Origin: Symsagittifera roscoffensis
Lineage: Eukaryota > Xenacoelomorpha > Acoela > Convolutidae
DNA: 64,000 nucleotides
Direction: 5' to 3'
NCBI RefSeq assembly: GCF_963678635.1
Contig: NC_087064.1
Coordinates: 37,147,716-37,211,715 of the forward strand
The notes under the pieces are model-generated. The model worked only from the letters and a program-made list of their open reading frames with translations. It was not told the DNA's origin and did not search any database. Position 1 is the stretch's first letter. Every line of letters begins with the position of its first letter. The translations under genes were made by a program, and so were the position numbers. This document shows positions 11,648 through 24,114 of the stretch, piece by piece.

Positions 11648-11675
11648 GTGTTGAAACTACAAGTAGTTTCAACAC
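11648..11675. repeat. perfect inverted repeat, 13-bp arms with 2-nt loop
   Basis: The arms GTGTTGAAACTAC (11648-11660) and GTAGTTTCAACAC (11663-11675) are exact reverse complements around AA. The structure could form a stable RNA hairpin or DNA cruciform. It does not match the histone 3' stem-loop. TTTAC follows, so there is no strong T-run terminator. Confidence 0.85.
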
Positions 11676-11825
11676 TTTACAAATAAATAGGTTGTTAGTT
11701 TGATGCAGTATGATTGGTTAGTATTTAATATTTTATAGAGATAAAATATCATAATAAAAACCAATGATAGATACTAGTTTAAATCTGGTTCCAATATTTA
11801 AACTTCGGTGTCAACTTTTAATTTA

Positions 11826-12040
11826 TACAGAGGCGAAGCTGCTTTTCGCAAAGACAAGCAGTGACGAAAAGTAGCTCTAAAAATGAAATAGGGAAAAGGG
11901 CAAAACACACTGAAAAACGTTTGAAAATTTCACCTGCGCCACAATCGTTTGGAAATTTTGGCAAGCACTAGCCATCAACAATGAAGAGAATATATGCTAT
12001 TAAATTACCAATGCTCCTTGCTCCTGTAACGAAATCTCCG
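11826..12040 (+). repeat. dispersed repeat, copy A (partner at 56658)
   Basis: This segment shares an ordered series of blocks with 56658-56880: ACAGAGGCGAAGC, CGCAAA, then AAAAG(T/C)AGCTCTA-AAATG, then CACTAG, then ATATGCTA(T/A)TAAATT(A/G)CCAATGCT. The opening GGCGAAGC...CGC forms a short hairpin. Both copies have the same orientation. The family is probably a short non-autonomous element; I see no terminal repeats that set exact limits. Confidence 0.6.
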
Positions 12041-12059
12041 TCAAAAATCATTCTTATTT

Positions 12060-12325
12060 TCAGGGGCGGATCTGGGATTTTCTCAAAAGGGGGAGGCGGT
12101 TTTTCAAAACAAAATTCGAAAACTTTGACGCCTTTTTTTAAGGTCGACCAAATTGATTTTCTGAGCTCTCCTAAAGCTTTAAAAAGACGCTGCTTAGGCA
12201 AAGTTTTCTGCGCCGCAGGCAAACTTTTGAAAAAAAAAGGTCAAACCCGTTTTTGGAACTTTTTGGAAATTTTGACAAAATCGCGTTTTTGTGGCGCGCG
12301 CTCCGCTTCAACAGAATACTTATTG
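12060..12325 (+). mobile_element. possible transposon or MITE fragment
   Basis: The segment opens with CAGGGGCGGATCTGGG, a GC-rich motif of the kind often found at the ends of DNA transposons and MITEs in invertebrates, and continues with a GGGGGAGGCGG block and a GCGCGCGCTCCGC block. It is clearly more GC-rich than its surroundings. I found no matching inverted end, so this may be a solo end or a different repeat type. The open frames through it on both strands look accidental. Confidence 0.35.
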
Positions 12326-12326
12326 T

Positions 12327-15300
12327 TTTACATGAGCTTGCTCAACAACTGGTCAGTGAAAATTCAATTATTTAGTTTTTCATTTTAATTTTTAAGTCTA
12401 CCATTGTTGAAGAAGGGTTCAAAAAGAAATGATTTAATACCAAATGACTTAATATTGTTTAAATTGATAGATTTTGCAAGCTCTTATCAGAAGAGAAAGA
12501 GAATTAAAAAAAACTTGGGTCAGTTTTTGCAATCAAACACTATGGTTTAGTTTGAAGTGGTTCATATTAGTATTCTCTAGATGCTGAACAAGCAAATTTA
12601 AATAAAGCACTAAATTAAAATTTAACATTTGTATGTTAAAATTAACCCAAGTTATTTTTGACAATTTTTTGCTTCTGGCAAGAGTTTGCAAAATTAATCA
12701 AATTAAAAATTTTGCATGTCAACGTCAAAACTCTTCATTTTTTGCTTGAACATCTAGCGAATTTCTAAAATCTACTGCTTGACCATCTCACCAAGTTCAT
12801 AAGTGTTCGATGTTGCTGAGAATGGATTCGGCAACCATTTAATATTTCAAAGGGTTTTGGAAAACAGGAAAACGAAAACAATTAGTGTTTTATTTCAATT
12901 TTTAAGTCTACCAATGTTGAAGAAGGGTTCAAACAAAAATGACTTGCTAGCAAAAGTCTGAGATTTTGGAACACAAAAATGACCCTAAGAAATAGTTAAA
13001 TGTTATCAGAAGAAAATTAGATTTAAAATAATTTGGGTCCGTTTTGCAGTCAAAGATAAGTGTTTTTCATATCAGTTTTCTCTAGATACAGAACAAAAAA
13101 ATAATTTTAAAAAAATACTGCAGGTTAACTAATACTCTTTGAATGTGAAAACTGACCCGAGTTAATTTTTGACCGTTTTTGGCTTCTGATAAAAGCTTGC
13201 ACTATGATTCAAATTAAACGTTTTGCAGTTAAACGCCAAATTTATGCATCTATTGCTTGACAATCTAGCCAATTTCTAAAATCTAATTCTTCACCATCTA
13301 AATAATTAGGCAATTTAAAAAATGATGGTTGTTGCTGAGATTGGATCCAGCAATCAAATAACTTTTTAAAAAATTTGGAAAACAGGAAAATGAAAGCAAT
13401 TAATTTTATATTTCATTATCTAGTTGCAGAACAAGAAAATTTAAATAAACCACTGCAATTTAAATATAAATCATTGAATGTGCAAATTGACCCAAGTTAA
13501 TTTTTGCTTCTGACAAAATGCCAACTGTTTTTTGCTTCTGACAAGAGCTTGCCTAAGTAATCAATTTAAAACAAAATGCATTTTAGAGCCAAACTTATGA
13601 ATCTATAGCTTCACTATCTAACCAATTGTTCAATTATCTAACCAATTGTCCAATTGTAACATAATTATTCAATTTAAAAACTTTGCTTTGAACGTCAAAA
13701 TTAAGCATCCCTTGCTTGACCATCTGACCAAATTCTCAAACCTATTGCTCGATCATCTAACCAATTTGAAAAAAGGACGCTGTTGCTGAGAACGGATTAC
13801 AATATCATATAGTTTTAAAAAAACTTTTGGAAAACAGGAAAATGGAAGCAATTTGTTTTTTATTTGAATTTTTAAGAGTACCAGTTTTGAAAAAGTGTTC
13901 AAGCAAGAACGATGTACTACCAAAAATCTGGGTTTTTGCATCACAAAACTGATCCCAAAAAGCAGTATACTGTTTAATTTGATTAAGTATGCAAGCTGTT
14001 ATCAGAAGCAAAAAAGATACAAGAGATAACTTGGGTCAGCTTTTGCGGTCAAACACGCTAAGGCTTTAGTTTGAAGTGGTTCATATTTATTTTCTCTAGA
14101 TGCTGAACTAGCAAATTTCAATAAACCACTGCAATATAACTTTGAAACTTTGAATTTGTAAAATCACCCACATGAATTTTTGACTATTTTTTGCTTCTGA
14201 CCAGAGCTTGCATAATTAATCAATTTTAAAACTTTGCTTTGAGCTTCAAAAATAAGCATCCCTTGCTTGACCATCTGACCAGTTTCTCAAACCTATTACT
14301 CGATCATCTAATCAATTTGAAAAAAGGACGCTGTTGCTGACAGCGGATTACACAATCACATAATTTAAAAAAAACTTTTAGAAAACAGGAAAATGGAAGC
14401 AACTTGTTTTTTATTTGAATTGTTAAGTCTACCAGTATTGAAAAAAAGTCCAAACAAAAATGATGCACTACCAAAAATCTGGGTTTTTGGATCACAAAAC
14501 TGATCCCAAATAGCAGTATATTGTTTAATTTGATTCATTATGGAAGCTGTTATCAGAAGCAAAAAAGATAGAGATGGGTCAGTTTTCGCTGTCAAACACG
14601 CTAATGCTTTGGTTTGAAATGGTTCATAATAATATTCTCTAGATTCCGAACAAGCAAATTCAAATAGTCCACTGCAAATTGAATAAAAATTTTTGGATGT
14701 GCAAATTGACCCAAGTTGTTTTTTGACTGTTTGTTTTTGCATCTGACAAGAGCATGCAAACTTAATCAATTTAAAAACTTTGCATTTTAACGTCAAAACT
14801 ATGCATCTTTTGTTTGACCAACCAGCTAATTTCTTAAATTTACTATTTTACCATCTCAACAATTTCATAAGTGGACGTTGTTCCTGAGAATGGATTCAGC
14901 AACCATTTAGTTTTTCAAAAGGATTTTGAAAAACAGGAAAACGAAAGCAAATAGTGTTTCATTTCAATTTTTAAGTCTACCAATGTTGAAGAAGGGTTCA
15001 AACAAAAATGACTTGCTAGCAAATGTCTGGGATTTTGGAACAAAAAAAATGACCCTAAGAAGTAGTAAAATGTTATCAGAAGAAAATTAGATTTAAAATA
15101 ACTTTGGTCATTTTTGCAGTCAAAGACTAAAGTTTAATTCAAAGTGTTTTATATCAGTTTTCTCTAGATACAGAACAAAAATTTTTAAAAAAAAACTACT
15201 GCAGCTAAACTATTACTTTTTGAATGTGAAAACTGACCCAAGTTAAATTTTGACTGTTTTTGGCTTCTGATAAAAGCTTGCATTATGATTCAATTTAAAA

Positions 15301-18300
15301 GTTTTGCAATTAAATGCCAAATTTATGCATCTATTGCTTGACAATCTAAATAATTTCTAAAATCTATTTCTTCAACATCTAAATAATTAGGCAATTTAAA
15401 AAAAGATGGTTGTTGCTGAGAGTGTATTGTTTTACATGAGCTTGCTCAACAATTGGTCTGTGCAAATTCAATTACTTACTTTTTCATTTTCATTTTTAAG
15501 TCTATCATTGTCGAAGAGGGGTTCAAACAAAAATGACTAACTACCAAAATTCTGGGTTTTTCGAACACAAAAGTGAACCTGAAAAGCAGTAAATTGTTAT
15601 CAGGAGCAAAATAGATATTAAAAATAATGTTATCAGAAGCAAAAAAGATATAAAAGATAACTTGGGTCAGTTTTTGCAGTCAAACACGCTAACGCTTTGG
15701 TTTGAAATGGTTCACATTTCTATTCTCTAGATTCTGAACAAGCAAATTCAAATAGTCCACTACAAATCAATTATAAATCTCTGGATGTGCAAATTGACCC
15801 AAGTTATTTTTTGACTGTTTGTTTTTGCATCTGACAAGAGCTTGCAAACTTAATCAATTTAAAAACTTTGCATTTAAAGGTCAAAATTATGCATCTTTTG
15901 CTTGACCAACCAGCCAAATTCTAACATTTACTGCTTGAACTTTTCACCAAATTCAAAAGTTTTCACATATTTATATTCTCTAGATACTAAACTAAAAAAT
16001 TTCAATAAACCACTGCAATTTAATTATAAAACTTTGAATTTTCTAATTCACCCAAATAATTTTTCGACTATTTTTTGCTTCTGACCAGAGCTTGCATAAT
16101 AATTCAATTTAAAAACTTTGCTTTGAACGTCAAAATTAAGAATCCCTTGCTTGACTATCTGAACAATTTCTCAAACCTATTGCTCGATCATCTAACCAAT
16201 TTGAAAAAAGGACGCTGTTGCTGAGAACGGATTACACAATCACATAACTTTAAAAAACTTTTGGAAAACAGGAAAATGGAAGAAATTTGTTTTTTATTTG
16301 AATTTGCAAGTGTAGCAGTGTTGAAAAAGGGTTCAAACAAGAATGATGTACTACCAAAAATTTGGGTTTTTGGATCACAAAACGGATCCAAAAAAGCAGT
16401 TAAATGTTTAATTTGATTAATTAAGCAAGCTGTTATCAGAAGCAAAAAAGATAAAGATAACTTGGGTCAGTTTTAGCAGTCAAACACGCTAATACTTGGT
16501 TTGAAATGGTTCATATTAAAATTCTCTAGATTCTGGTCAAGCAAATTAAATAGTCCACTGCAAATTAAATTCAAATCTTCGAATGTGCAAATTGACCTAA
16601 GTTATGTTTTGACTGTTTTTTACTTCTGACCAGAGCTCGCATAAAAAATCAATTTAAAAACTTTGCTTTGAACGTCAAAATTGAGCACCCATTGCTTGAC
16701 CATCTGGACAATTTTGCAAACCTATTATTCGACCATCTAACTAAATTGATAAGTGGACGTTGTTGCTGAGAACGGATTGCACAACCATATAGTTTTAAAA
16801 AACTTTGGGAAAACAGGAAAATGGAAGCAATTTGTTTTTTATTTGAATTTTTAAGTGTACCAGTGTTGAAAAAGTGTTCGAACAAGAATGATGCACTACC
16901 AAAAATCTGAGTTTTTGAATCACAAAACTGATCCCAAAAAGCAGTAAATAGTTTAATTTGATTAATTATGCAGGCTGTTATCAGACGCAAAAAAGATAAG
17001 AGATAACTTGGGTTAGTTTTTGCAGTCAAACACGCTAACGCTTTGGTTTAAAATGGTTCATATTTATATTCTCTAGATTCTTAACGAGCAAATTCAAATA
17101 TTCCATGCAATTTAAATTCAAATCTTCGAATGTGCAAACTTACCCAAGTTATGTTTTGACTGTTTTTTTTGCTTCTGACCAGAGCTTGCATAAGTAATCA
17201 ATTTAAAAACTTTGCTTTGAACGTCAAAAATAAGCACCCATTGCTTGACCATCTGACCAACTTCGCAAACCTATTATTCGACCATCTACCCAATTTGATA
17301 AGTGGACGCTGTTGCTCAGAACGGATTACACAATCATATAATTTAAAAAAACTTTTGCAAAAGAGGAAAATGGAAACAATTTGTTTTTCATTTGAATTTT
17401 TAAGTCTACCAGTGATGAAAAATGTTTCAAACAAGAATGAAGTACTAAAAAAAATGGGTTCGTGGAACACAAAATTAATTCCAAAAAGCAGTAAACTGTT
17501 TACTTTGATTAATTATGCAAGCTAATATCAGAAGCAAAAAAGATACAAGAGATAACGTGGGTCAGTTTTTGCAGTCAACAACGCTAATGCTTTGGTTTGA
17601 AATGGTTCATACTTATATTCTCTAGATGCTGAACTAGCAAAATTCTTTGAACCACTGCAATTTAATCATAAATTTTTGAATGTGCAAATTGACCCAATTT
17701 ATTTTTTGACCATTTTTTGCTTCTGACCAATTAAATTTAACTATTTAATTGACCCCCTTTGCTGACCAGAGCTTGCATAATTAATCAATTTAAAAACGTG
17801 TCAAAATTATGCATCCATTGCTTGATCACCTGACCAAATTCTCAAACCAAATAATCGACCACCTAACCAATTTGAAAAGTGGACGTTGTTGCTGAGAACG
17901 GATTACACAATCATTTAAATTTAAACAACTTTTGGAAAACAGGAAAATGGCAGCAATTTGTTTTTATCTTAGTTTCTAAGTCTACCAGTGTTGAACAAGG
18001 GTTCAAACAAGAATACGTATTACCAATCTTCCGAGTTTGTTGAACAAAAAATTGACCATAAAAAATAGTAAATTGTTTAAATTGATTAATTATGCAAGCT
18101 GTTATCAGAAGGAAAACAGATACAAAAAAACTTGGGTCAATTTTGCAGTCATATACTTAAGTTTAGTTTGAAGAGGGTGTTATTAGTATTCTCTAGATGC
18201 TGAAAAAGCAAATTTAAATCAAACACTGCAATTCACTTTTTAATCTTTGAATGCAAAAAATGACCCAAAAACTTTTTGACTGTTTTTTGCTTCTAATTAA

Positions 18301-19830
18301 AGCTTGCATTAACATTCAATTTAAACTTTGCATTTTAACCCCAAAGTTAGGCATCATTTGCTTGACCACCAAACCAATTTCTAAAATCTATTGCCTGACC
18401 ATTTAATCAATTAGGCAATTTGAAAATTCAGGGTTCAAAAAACAATGACGTTAAGCCAAAATTCAAGGGTTTTCAGACTCAAATAAGCAGCAGTTAACTG
18501 TTTAAATTGATTAATTATGCAAACTGCTATCAGAAGCAAGAAAGATACAAAAGATAACATAGGTCAATTTTTGCAGTCAAACGCGCTAACGCTTTGGTTG
18601 GAAATTTCTATTCTCTAGATGCTGAGCAAGCATATTTGATAAAACCTTTGCAAAATTTAATTATAAATCTTTGAATGTGAAAATTGACACAAGTTAATTT
18701 TTGACTGTTTTTTGCTTCTGATAAGAGCTCCATAAGTAATCAATTTAAAAAATGCATTTTAGAGCCAAAATTATGAATCTATTGCTTCACTATCTAACCA
18801 ACTACTGAGAACAATTGCTTGAACATCTAACCAATTTAAAAAGAAAGTTTTTGCTGAGAAAGGATTCAACAAAAAAATATTTCACTAAGGTTTTGGAAAA
18901 CAGGGAAAAAAAGAAAGGAACTAGTTTTTTTTTCTAATTTTCAAGTCTACCAAGGTTAAAGAAGGGTTCGAACAGGATTGACATAATACAAAATTCTGAG
19001 TTTTTCAAACACAAAATTGACCCTATAAAGCAGTAAATTGTTTAAACTGATTAATTATGCAAGCTGTTATCAGAAGCAAAATAGATACAAAAAAACTTGG
19101 GTCAATTTTTGCAGTCAAACACTTAAGTTTAGTTTGAACATGGTCTCAGTAGAATTTTTTAGATGCTGAACAAGCAAATTTAAATCAACCACTGCAGTTT
19201 AATTTTTATTCCCGGATTGCAAAAATTGATCCAAGTTGATTTTCGGCTGTTTTTTTGCTTCTGAAAAAGCTTGCACTATTCTTCAATTTAAAAACTTTGC
19301 ATTTTAACGCCTATTTTAGGCATATTTTACTTGATCATCCAGCCAATTTCTCTATTCTATTGCTTATCCATCTAACCAAGTAGGCAATTTTAAAACGTAC
19401 GTTGTTGCTGAGAATGGATCAAACAATCATATAATTGTTCAAGAAGATTTTGGAATTGTTCAAGAAGGAAAATGAGAGCAATTTATTGTTTTTTATTTTA
19501 AACCAACCATTGATGAAGTAAGGTTCAAAGAAGAATGACGTAAAGCTAAAATTGTTTAAATTGATTAATTATGCAAGCTGTTATCAGAAGAAAAATAGAT
19601 AAAAACATCTAGGGTCATTTTTAGCAGTCAAACATTTATGTTTAGTTTGAAGTGGTTCATATAAGTATTCTCTAGATGCTGATTAAGCAAACTTAAAAAA
19701 CCACTGCAATTTAAGTATAAGTTTTAAAAGCGAAAATTGACGCAATATATTTTTACTGTTTTTTGCTTCTGACAAGAACTTGCAAAATTACTCACTTGAA
19801 AAAAATTGCATTTTAACGTCACAATTACGC
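12327..19830 (+). repeat. degenerate satellite array, about 550-bp unit with internal inverted arms
   Basis: The anchor motif GGAAAACAGGAAAA recurs near 12860, 13378, 13831, 14380, 14930, 16264, 16809, 17360, 17934 and 18895, mostly 545-576 bp apart with shortened and lengthened units. Each unit contains arm 1, running from TGCAAGCTGTTATCAGAAGC to AACTTGGGTCAG, and about 150 bp later its reverse complement, running from TTGACCCAAGTT to GCTTCTGACCAGAGCTTGCA. About 13 units fit in the array, diverged by many substitutions and indels. Short open frames inside it (for example minus 13753-13944, 14304-14495, 16649-17029 and 17198-17470) are translations of the same repeat text and not genes. Confidence 0.85.
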
Positions 19831-22800
19831 ATTGCATACAAAAAATCAATATCTATTTTTACATCTTTTAACAATTGCTGTTTGGTTGTTTGTTTATGTG
19901 CTTTTAAACAAAGAACATTTCACATAAATAAGTTCAACTAGACTAGCCTGTTGTTGAGATAAAGTTTTAGATTATAATTTGGTTTGATAAAGTTTTAGAT
20001 TACGCTTTTTTCAATTTTGCGTGTTTCTTTGCATTTTCAGCAACAGGTAAGTGCTAATAAAACATTTATGCCTGTAGACTTACTTTAAATTCTGAATTGT
20101 TGCATGCTGTTATCAGAAACAAATTTTATTGAGAATTTAGACTTTTATCGACATATTTAGACAACATGATTATTTACTATTGAGTTTTTTAACTAACCAA
20201 TCGCCGAATAAGCACTTACGATCCAAATTTACGACAGAAACTTTTAATACTTCAGATGTTTTTGAAGCATTTGGATTCGGAAACTACACTCAGAGGCACC
20301 ATTGGCATTCTATCACAAACATACACAGGCAAACTAACCGTTAAAAAATGGAAAAAGAATCTTTAAAAACACGAAAAAAAAAAAACCAGATCCTTTGAAA
20401 TTTTTGTTTCACAATTGAAAACCTTTTTAAGGGAAAGAATAGATGCCAGCGCCTAATTATCATTAAAATTGATTTCACGAAGTGGTAGCTAAGCCGAAAA
20501 ATTTGGGGATGACACTTTGAGACAACAAAAAAAGGCGTCAACAACTTGGTCAAAAAAATTTTGATAACTGAATGGTTTAGGTCTTACATATTTAAAAAAT
20601 TTTGCACTTGAAACGACCAATGTTGTTGCTGAGCCGAAATAAAATGAAGAATGCATTTTTCAACTTGAAACAAAAAGCAGTTCACCAGAAGCAGTTTTTC
20701 TTAAGGCTATGAAATGCCAATTTGGGGCAGTTAACGCAATATATTTCGTTCTATTAACGTATCATGCAATTTTTCCGTTTCGCAAACATTTACAAATTGG
20801 ATTGAGTTAAAAACTTTGTTTTTGTTTCTAAGCAGGAAATTTATTACTTAGTTTTTGGTGAGCAAGTGGGGTGAATATTTTCAAAATCGGTCAGAAATTT
20901 ACACATTTTTTGAACATTTTATCCTTTATATGAACAAAGAAGTATTTAGCAAAACAAAACAAGCAAAGAATTTTCACCCTGGGTTTTATAAGCCTCAAAG
21001 ACAATAGAGTTGAAAAATGTTTTTGATTCGCTTCAATCATGATTCAGATTCCAATAAGATGTTTAAGATGGAAAAAATTCAAGATCCAGAAAATCAGAGC
21101 ATGCGAATAATAATAGCTAGTAAAACCACCCAACTTCATGCGGCTTAATTTTTGGAAGAACTGGAAAGATAATCAGGCTGTTTTAAGAGTATATTTTTGT
21201 CTGAGCGACCCTTTCAACTGAACTGCATCGCTCATGAATTGAGTACATAGAGATGTTGAAACACAATCGAAACGACCTCGACTATAAGCGGTACACTAAT
21301 TAACACATCTATTGTTTTGAACTAGTTTTTTGAAGTGAACAGAACAAAAAATCTCATTGCTATCCTCAATAATGATTTTCAATGAGGTTAGAAAATTTAA
21401 CGGAAACCTGTGTTAAAACAAATAACAGGTCAGTTTGAAGATCATCTTGCGAAGTTATTGCGTTTTGCGAGATTTGCTTTTTTACTAGTTTTTCCTTCTG
21501 ACGAGTTTTCTTTTAACGGATTCAGCCAATTGGTCAGTTCTATCCTTTTACTATCGTGAATACACATCAGGAAGATTTATTTTTTGTTCCAATGGTCACG
21601 TAGATTTCATTTATTTTTTCGAAAATTATATTGATTTCCATTTTATTCCCAACTAGCGAGCAACATGCACCTTCTGTGCTTCACACAAGTTATTATCCGC
21701 GCAAATTGCTTTAAAATATATAAAACAACGATATCTAGTTCAACTGTAAGCATAGACGGGGGCATCCAACAACGCTGCCTATTTCTTACATTGAATCATT
21801 TAGAACAAGGATAGCCGATTACTGTGCAAAGAGCACAGAATGTTTTGACCATAAAAAAAATCTATTTTCAAGAACGGTTAACTGAAACTTCGGCATATTC
21901 AACAGTTTTAGTAAAATAGACAGATTGCAAAACAGATTTTGCAGAAAATTGACTAAAAAAAGAATTAAAATGTATAAGCGAAAAAAAATGATTCCTGAAA
22001 CTTACTTATTTTGAGTGAACCTACAGTTTCGTGGCTCAAATTTAGCATAAATAGGCTACTCTAAGCCTGCTCGCTCAAAGTTAGACAGAAACAAAAAGTT
22101 TAAACGGGTTGTTCTCGATACCAAGAATTGTTTTCCAAAATCTTTTATGTCGTTCGAAGCACGACTGAAAGGGCTTTAATATGCTATGACACTCGATACA
22201 TTCCGATGATTATTTGTGGTACCTGATTTTGCGTGGAAAACAAAAAAAGGATAAAAACTGAAACACAACCGAATTCGAAATTGCTCCCTATTTTCAAAAA
22301 GGAGGAAAATACTTGGTAAATTTCGCCTGTAAAACTACTGGGTTCTAGATCATAATTTCAACTCAGACTTTTAGATCCCAAAAAGCCGACAACATACAAC
22401 TGTTAATTTAGGAAAAGTTCTAAAACATTTAGTTTTTTTTTCAAATCAATTCTTCGTTTATTGAGATTCTTGTTGAAATTATTTATTGAATTTTAATAGC
22501 CTGTACGTTTATCATTTACTGCCATCAAAACCTTAATCCAGTGTTTATAATTGAAAAAAACCGGACTTTTTTGATGAAAAAAAAAATCTTTTTCTTGACT
22601 GTTATTGAAATAATAAAAGAAATCGTCAAATATTGTAAGCAGTAAGAGATGAGCAGTCACATATATAACCCATGGAAGTACCTCGATATCTCTCCTACGT
22701 ACGTTCGAGAATTAAAAATTTGAAATGAATTTTTTAAATTAGTTTTTTCAAACTTTCTCTGAAAAATCATTTTAAAAAGTCATACTTGTAAAACTATAAA

Positions 22801-24100
22801 GATCCACATCAGCAACGCTTGAGATATCTTTGACGTCGCCCCGCAATCTATTCGCAAAATTAAAATTTGAGATTTTTTTTTGATAATTTTTGAACAACCA
22901 CAAAAAACGTCATAACTCGAAAACTGTAAGGTATTGAGCAGTCATTTTTGGAGGCTACCTCTGCAACCCTTGGCAGTACTCTGATATGACTCCACCATAG
23001 GATCGAGAATTTGAAGTTCGAGAAGCGTTTTTACTTGAAGTTTGCTCATAGGGTTTATCATATGGTATCAAAGCGCCCCATCATAGCTTTGAGAGATTCA
23101 AATTTCTTAAATATTTTCATATCTACGCTTTTCGGAACTTTTTGAAAAAAAAAGAAATGTATGGTGAAAAGGTATTACATTAAATCGTACGGATAAAATG
23201 AGCAGTTTGATCCGTTGTTTAAAAAATTTTAACAACTGTATGACTGGATAGATGACTGGATGGAACCCTTTCTTGCACTACCCTACCCTGCCCTCCTCCA
23301 CCCTCCTGCTATGGCTACAACCTTACATTCGGGTCTTACAGTTGGCCTTTATTCATAAACTGAAAAAGAAATTCAATATATGCCATAGCTTAAACGTGCG
23401 AAAATTCTTCCTTTATTCATGCAAAAATAATACATTGAAAAAACTTACATATGGCGAAATAGTGAAGCCCGCTTTCAAATATATAATGGATTGAAAATTG
23501 TACTATTTTTTCTCAAGCCTTCGTAATTTTCATAAATTATTCCGAACAAAAAATTTCCGCTGTAGCTCAGTTCACTATCTCTAGCAACACATAAAGTCTC
23601 AAATTTTGAAAATTCGTCACTGATTTAGAATCTGGGATGACAAAAAAGCAAATGTTCGGCCAAATCGGCCCAGTAGAATGGAATAAGTAAGTTGTTAACT
23701 TTAAAGACGTACTTTTGATAGAACTACACAAATAATCTTTTAACTGCGCAGCGTAACACATAAGATATGCCTATGCTCAGTCGGATTTATATTCATTTAG
23801 TTTCATGACCTTTATAGTTTTGATTGGCGCTGCGATACTCTAAGAAATTTTGATTTTAGCTGGAGGAACGAATGGAATGGTTTTACTGGTCTATTTATGA
23901 TATGTGAATATCAAATTAGTCCCTAAATTTGCTTCGGAACTCAGCGCAAGCTCTGTACCCATTTGTTTTCTAAATCTTCGTATGTGCAATCTGGAAAGTG
24001 CGATCTATTCGAAAACTGATTGCAACATGGTTTTTCCATATAACTATTGAACACTCGACCCACAAACTAAATCAACAAAAATGTCATAAATAAATTCATT
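19831..24100. other. gene-poor AT-rich interval
   Basis: No open frame here looks coding, including 20341-20553 on the minus strand and 23252-23494 on the plus strand. A weak, diverged tandem pattern of roughly 130-150 bp occurs at 22640-23040, with blocks of the type GAGCAGTCA, a CTC(G/T)ATAT-like block, and CGAGAATT followed by TTGAA. At 23560-23575 GTAGCTCAGTT resembles a Pol III A box, but no B box follows at tRNA spacing. Confidence 0.4.
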
Positions 24101-24114
24101 GTCAGTTTTCTTCT

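Noticed and set aside
13753-17525. Recurring similar small open frames in the 550-bp satellite
   Set aside because: The similarity comes from the repeated DNA itself. Lengths vary with indels and there is no shared start or stop.
23555-23640. tRNA gene (GTAGCTCAGTT at about 23565)
   Set aside because: It looks like an A box, but no GGTTCGAATCC-type B box or acceptor-stem pairing follows at tRNA spacing.
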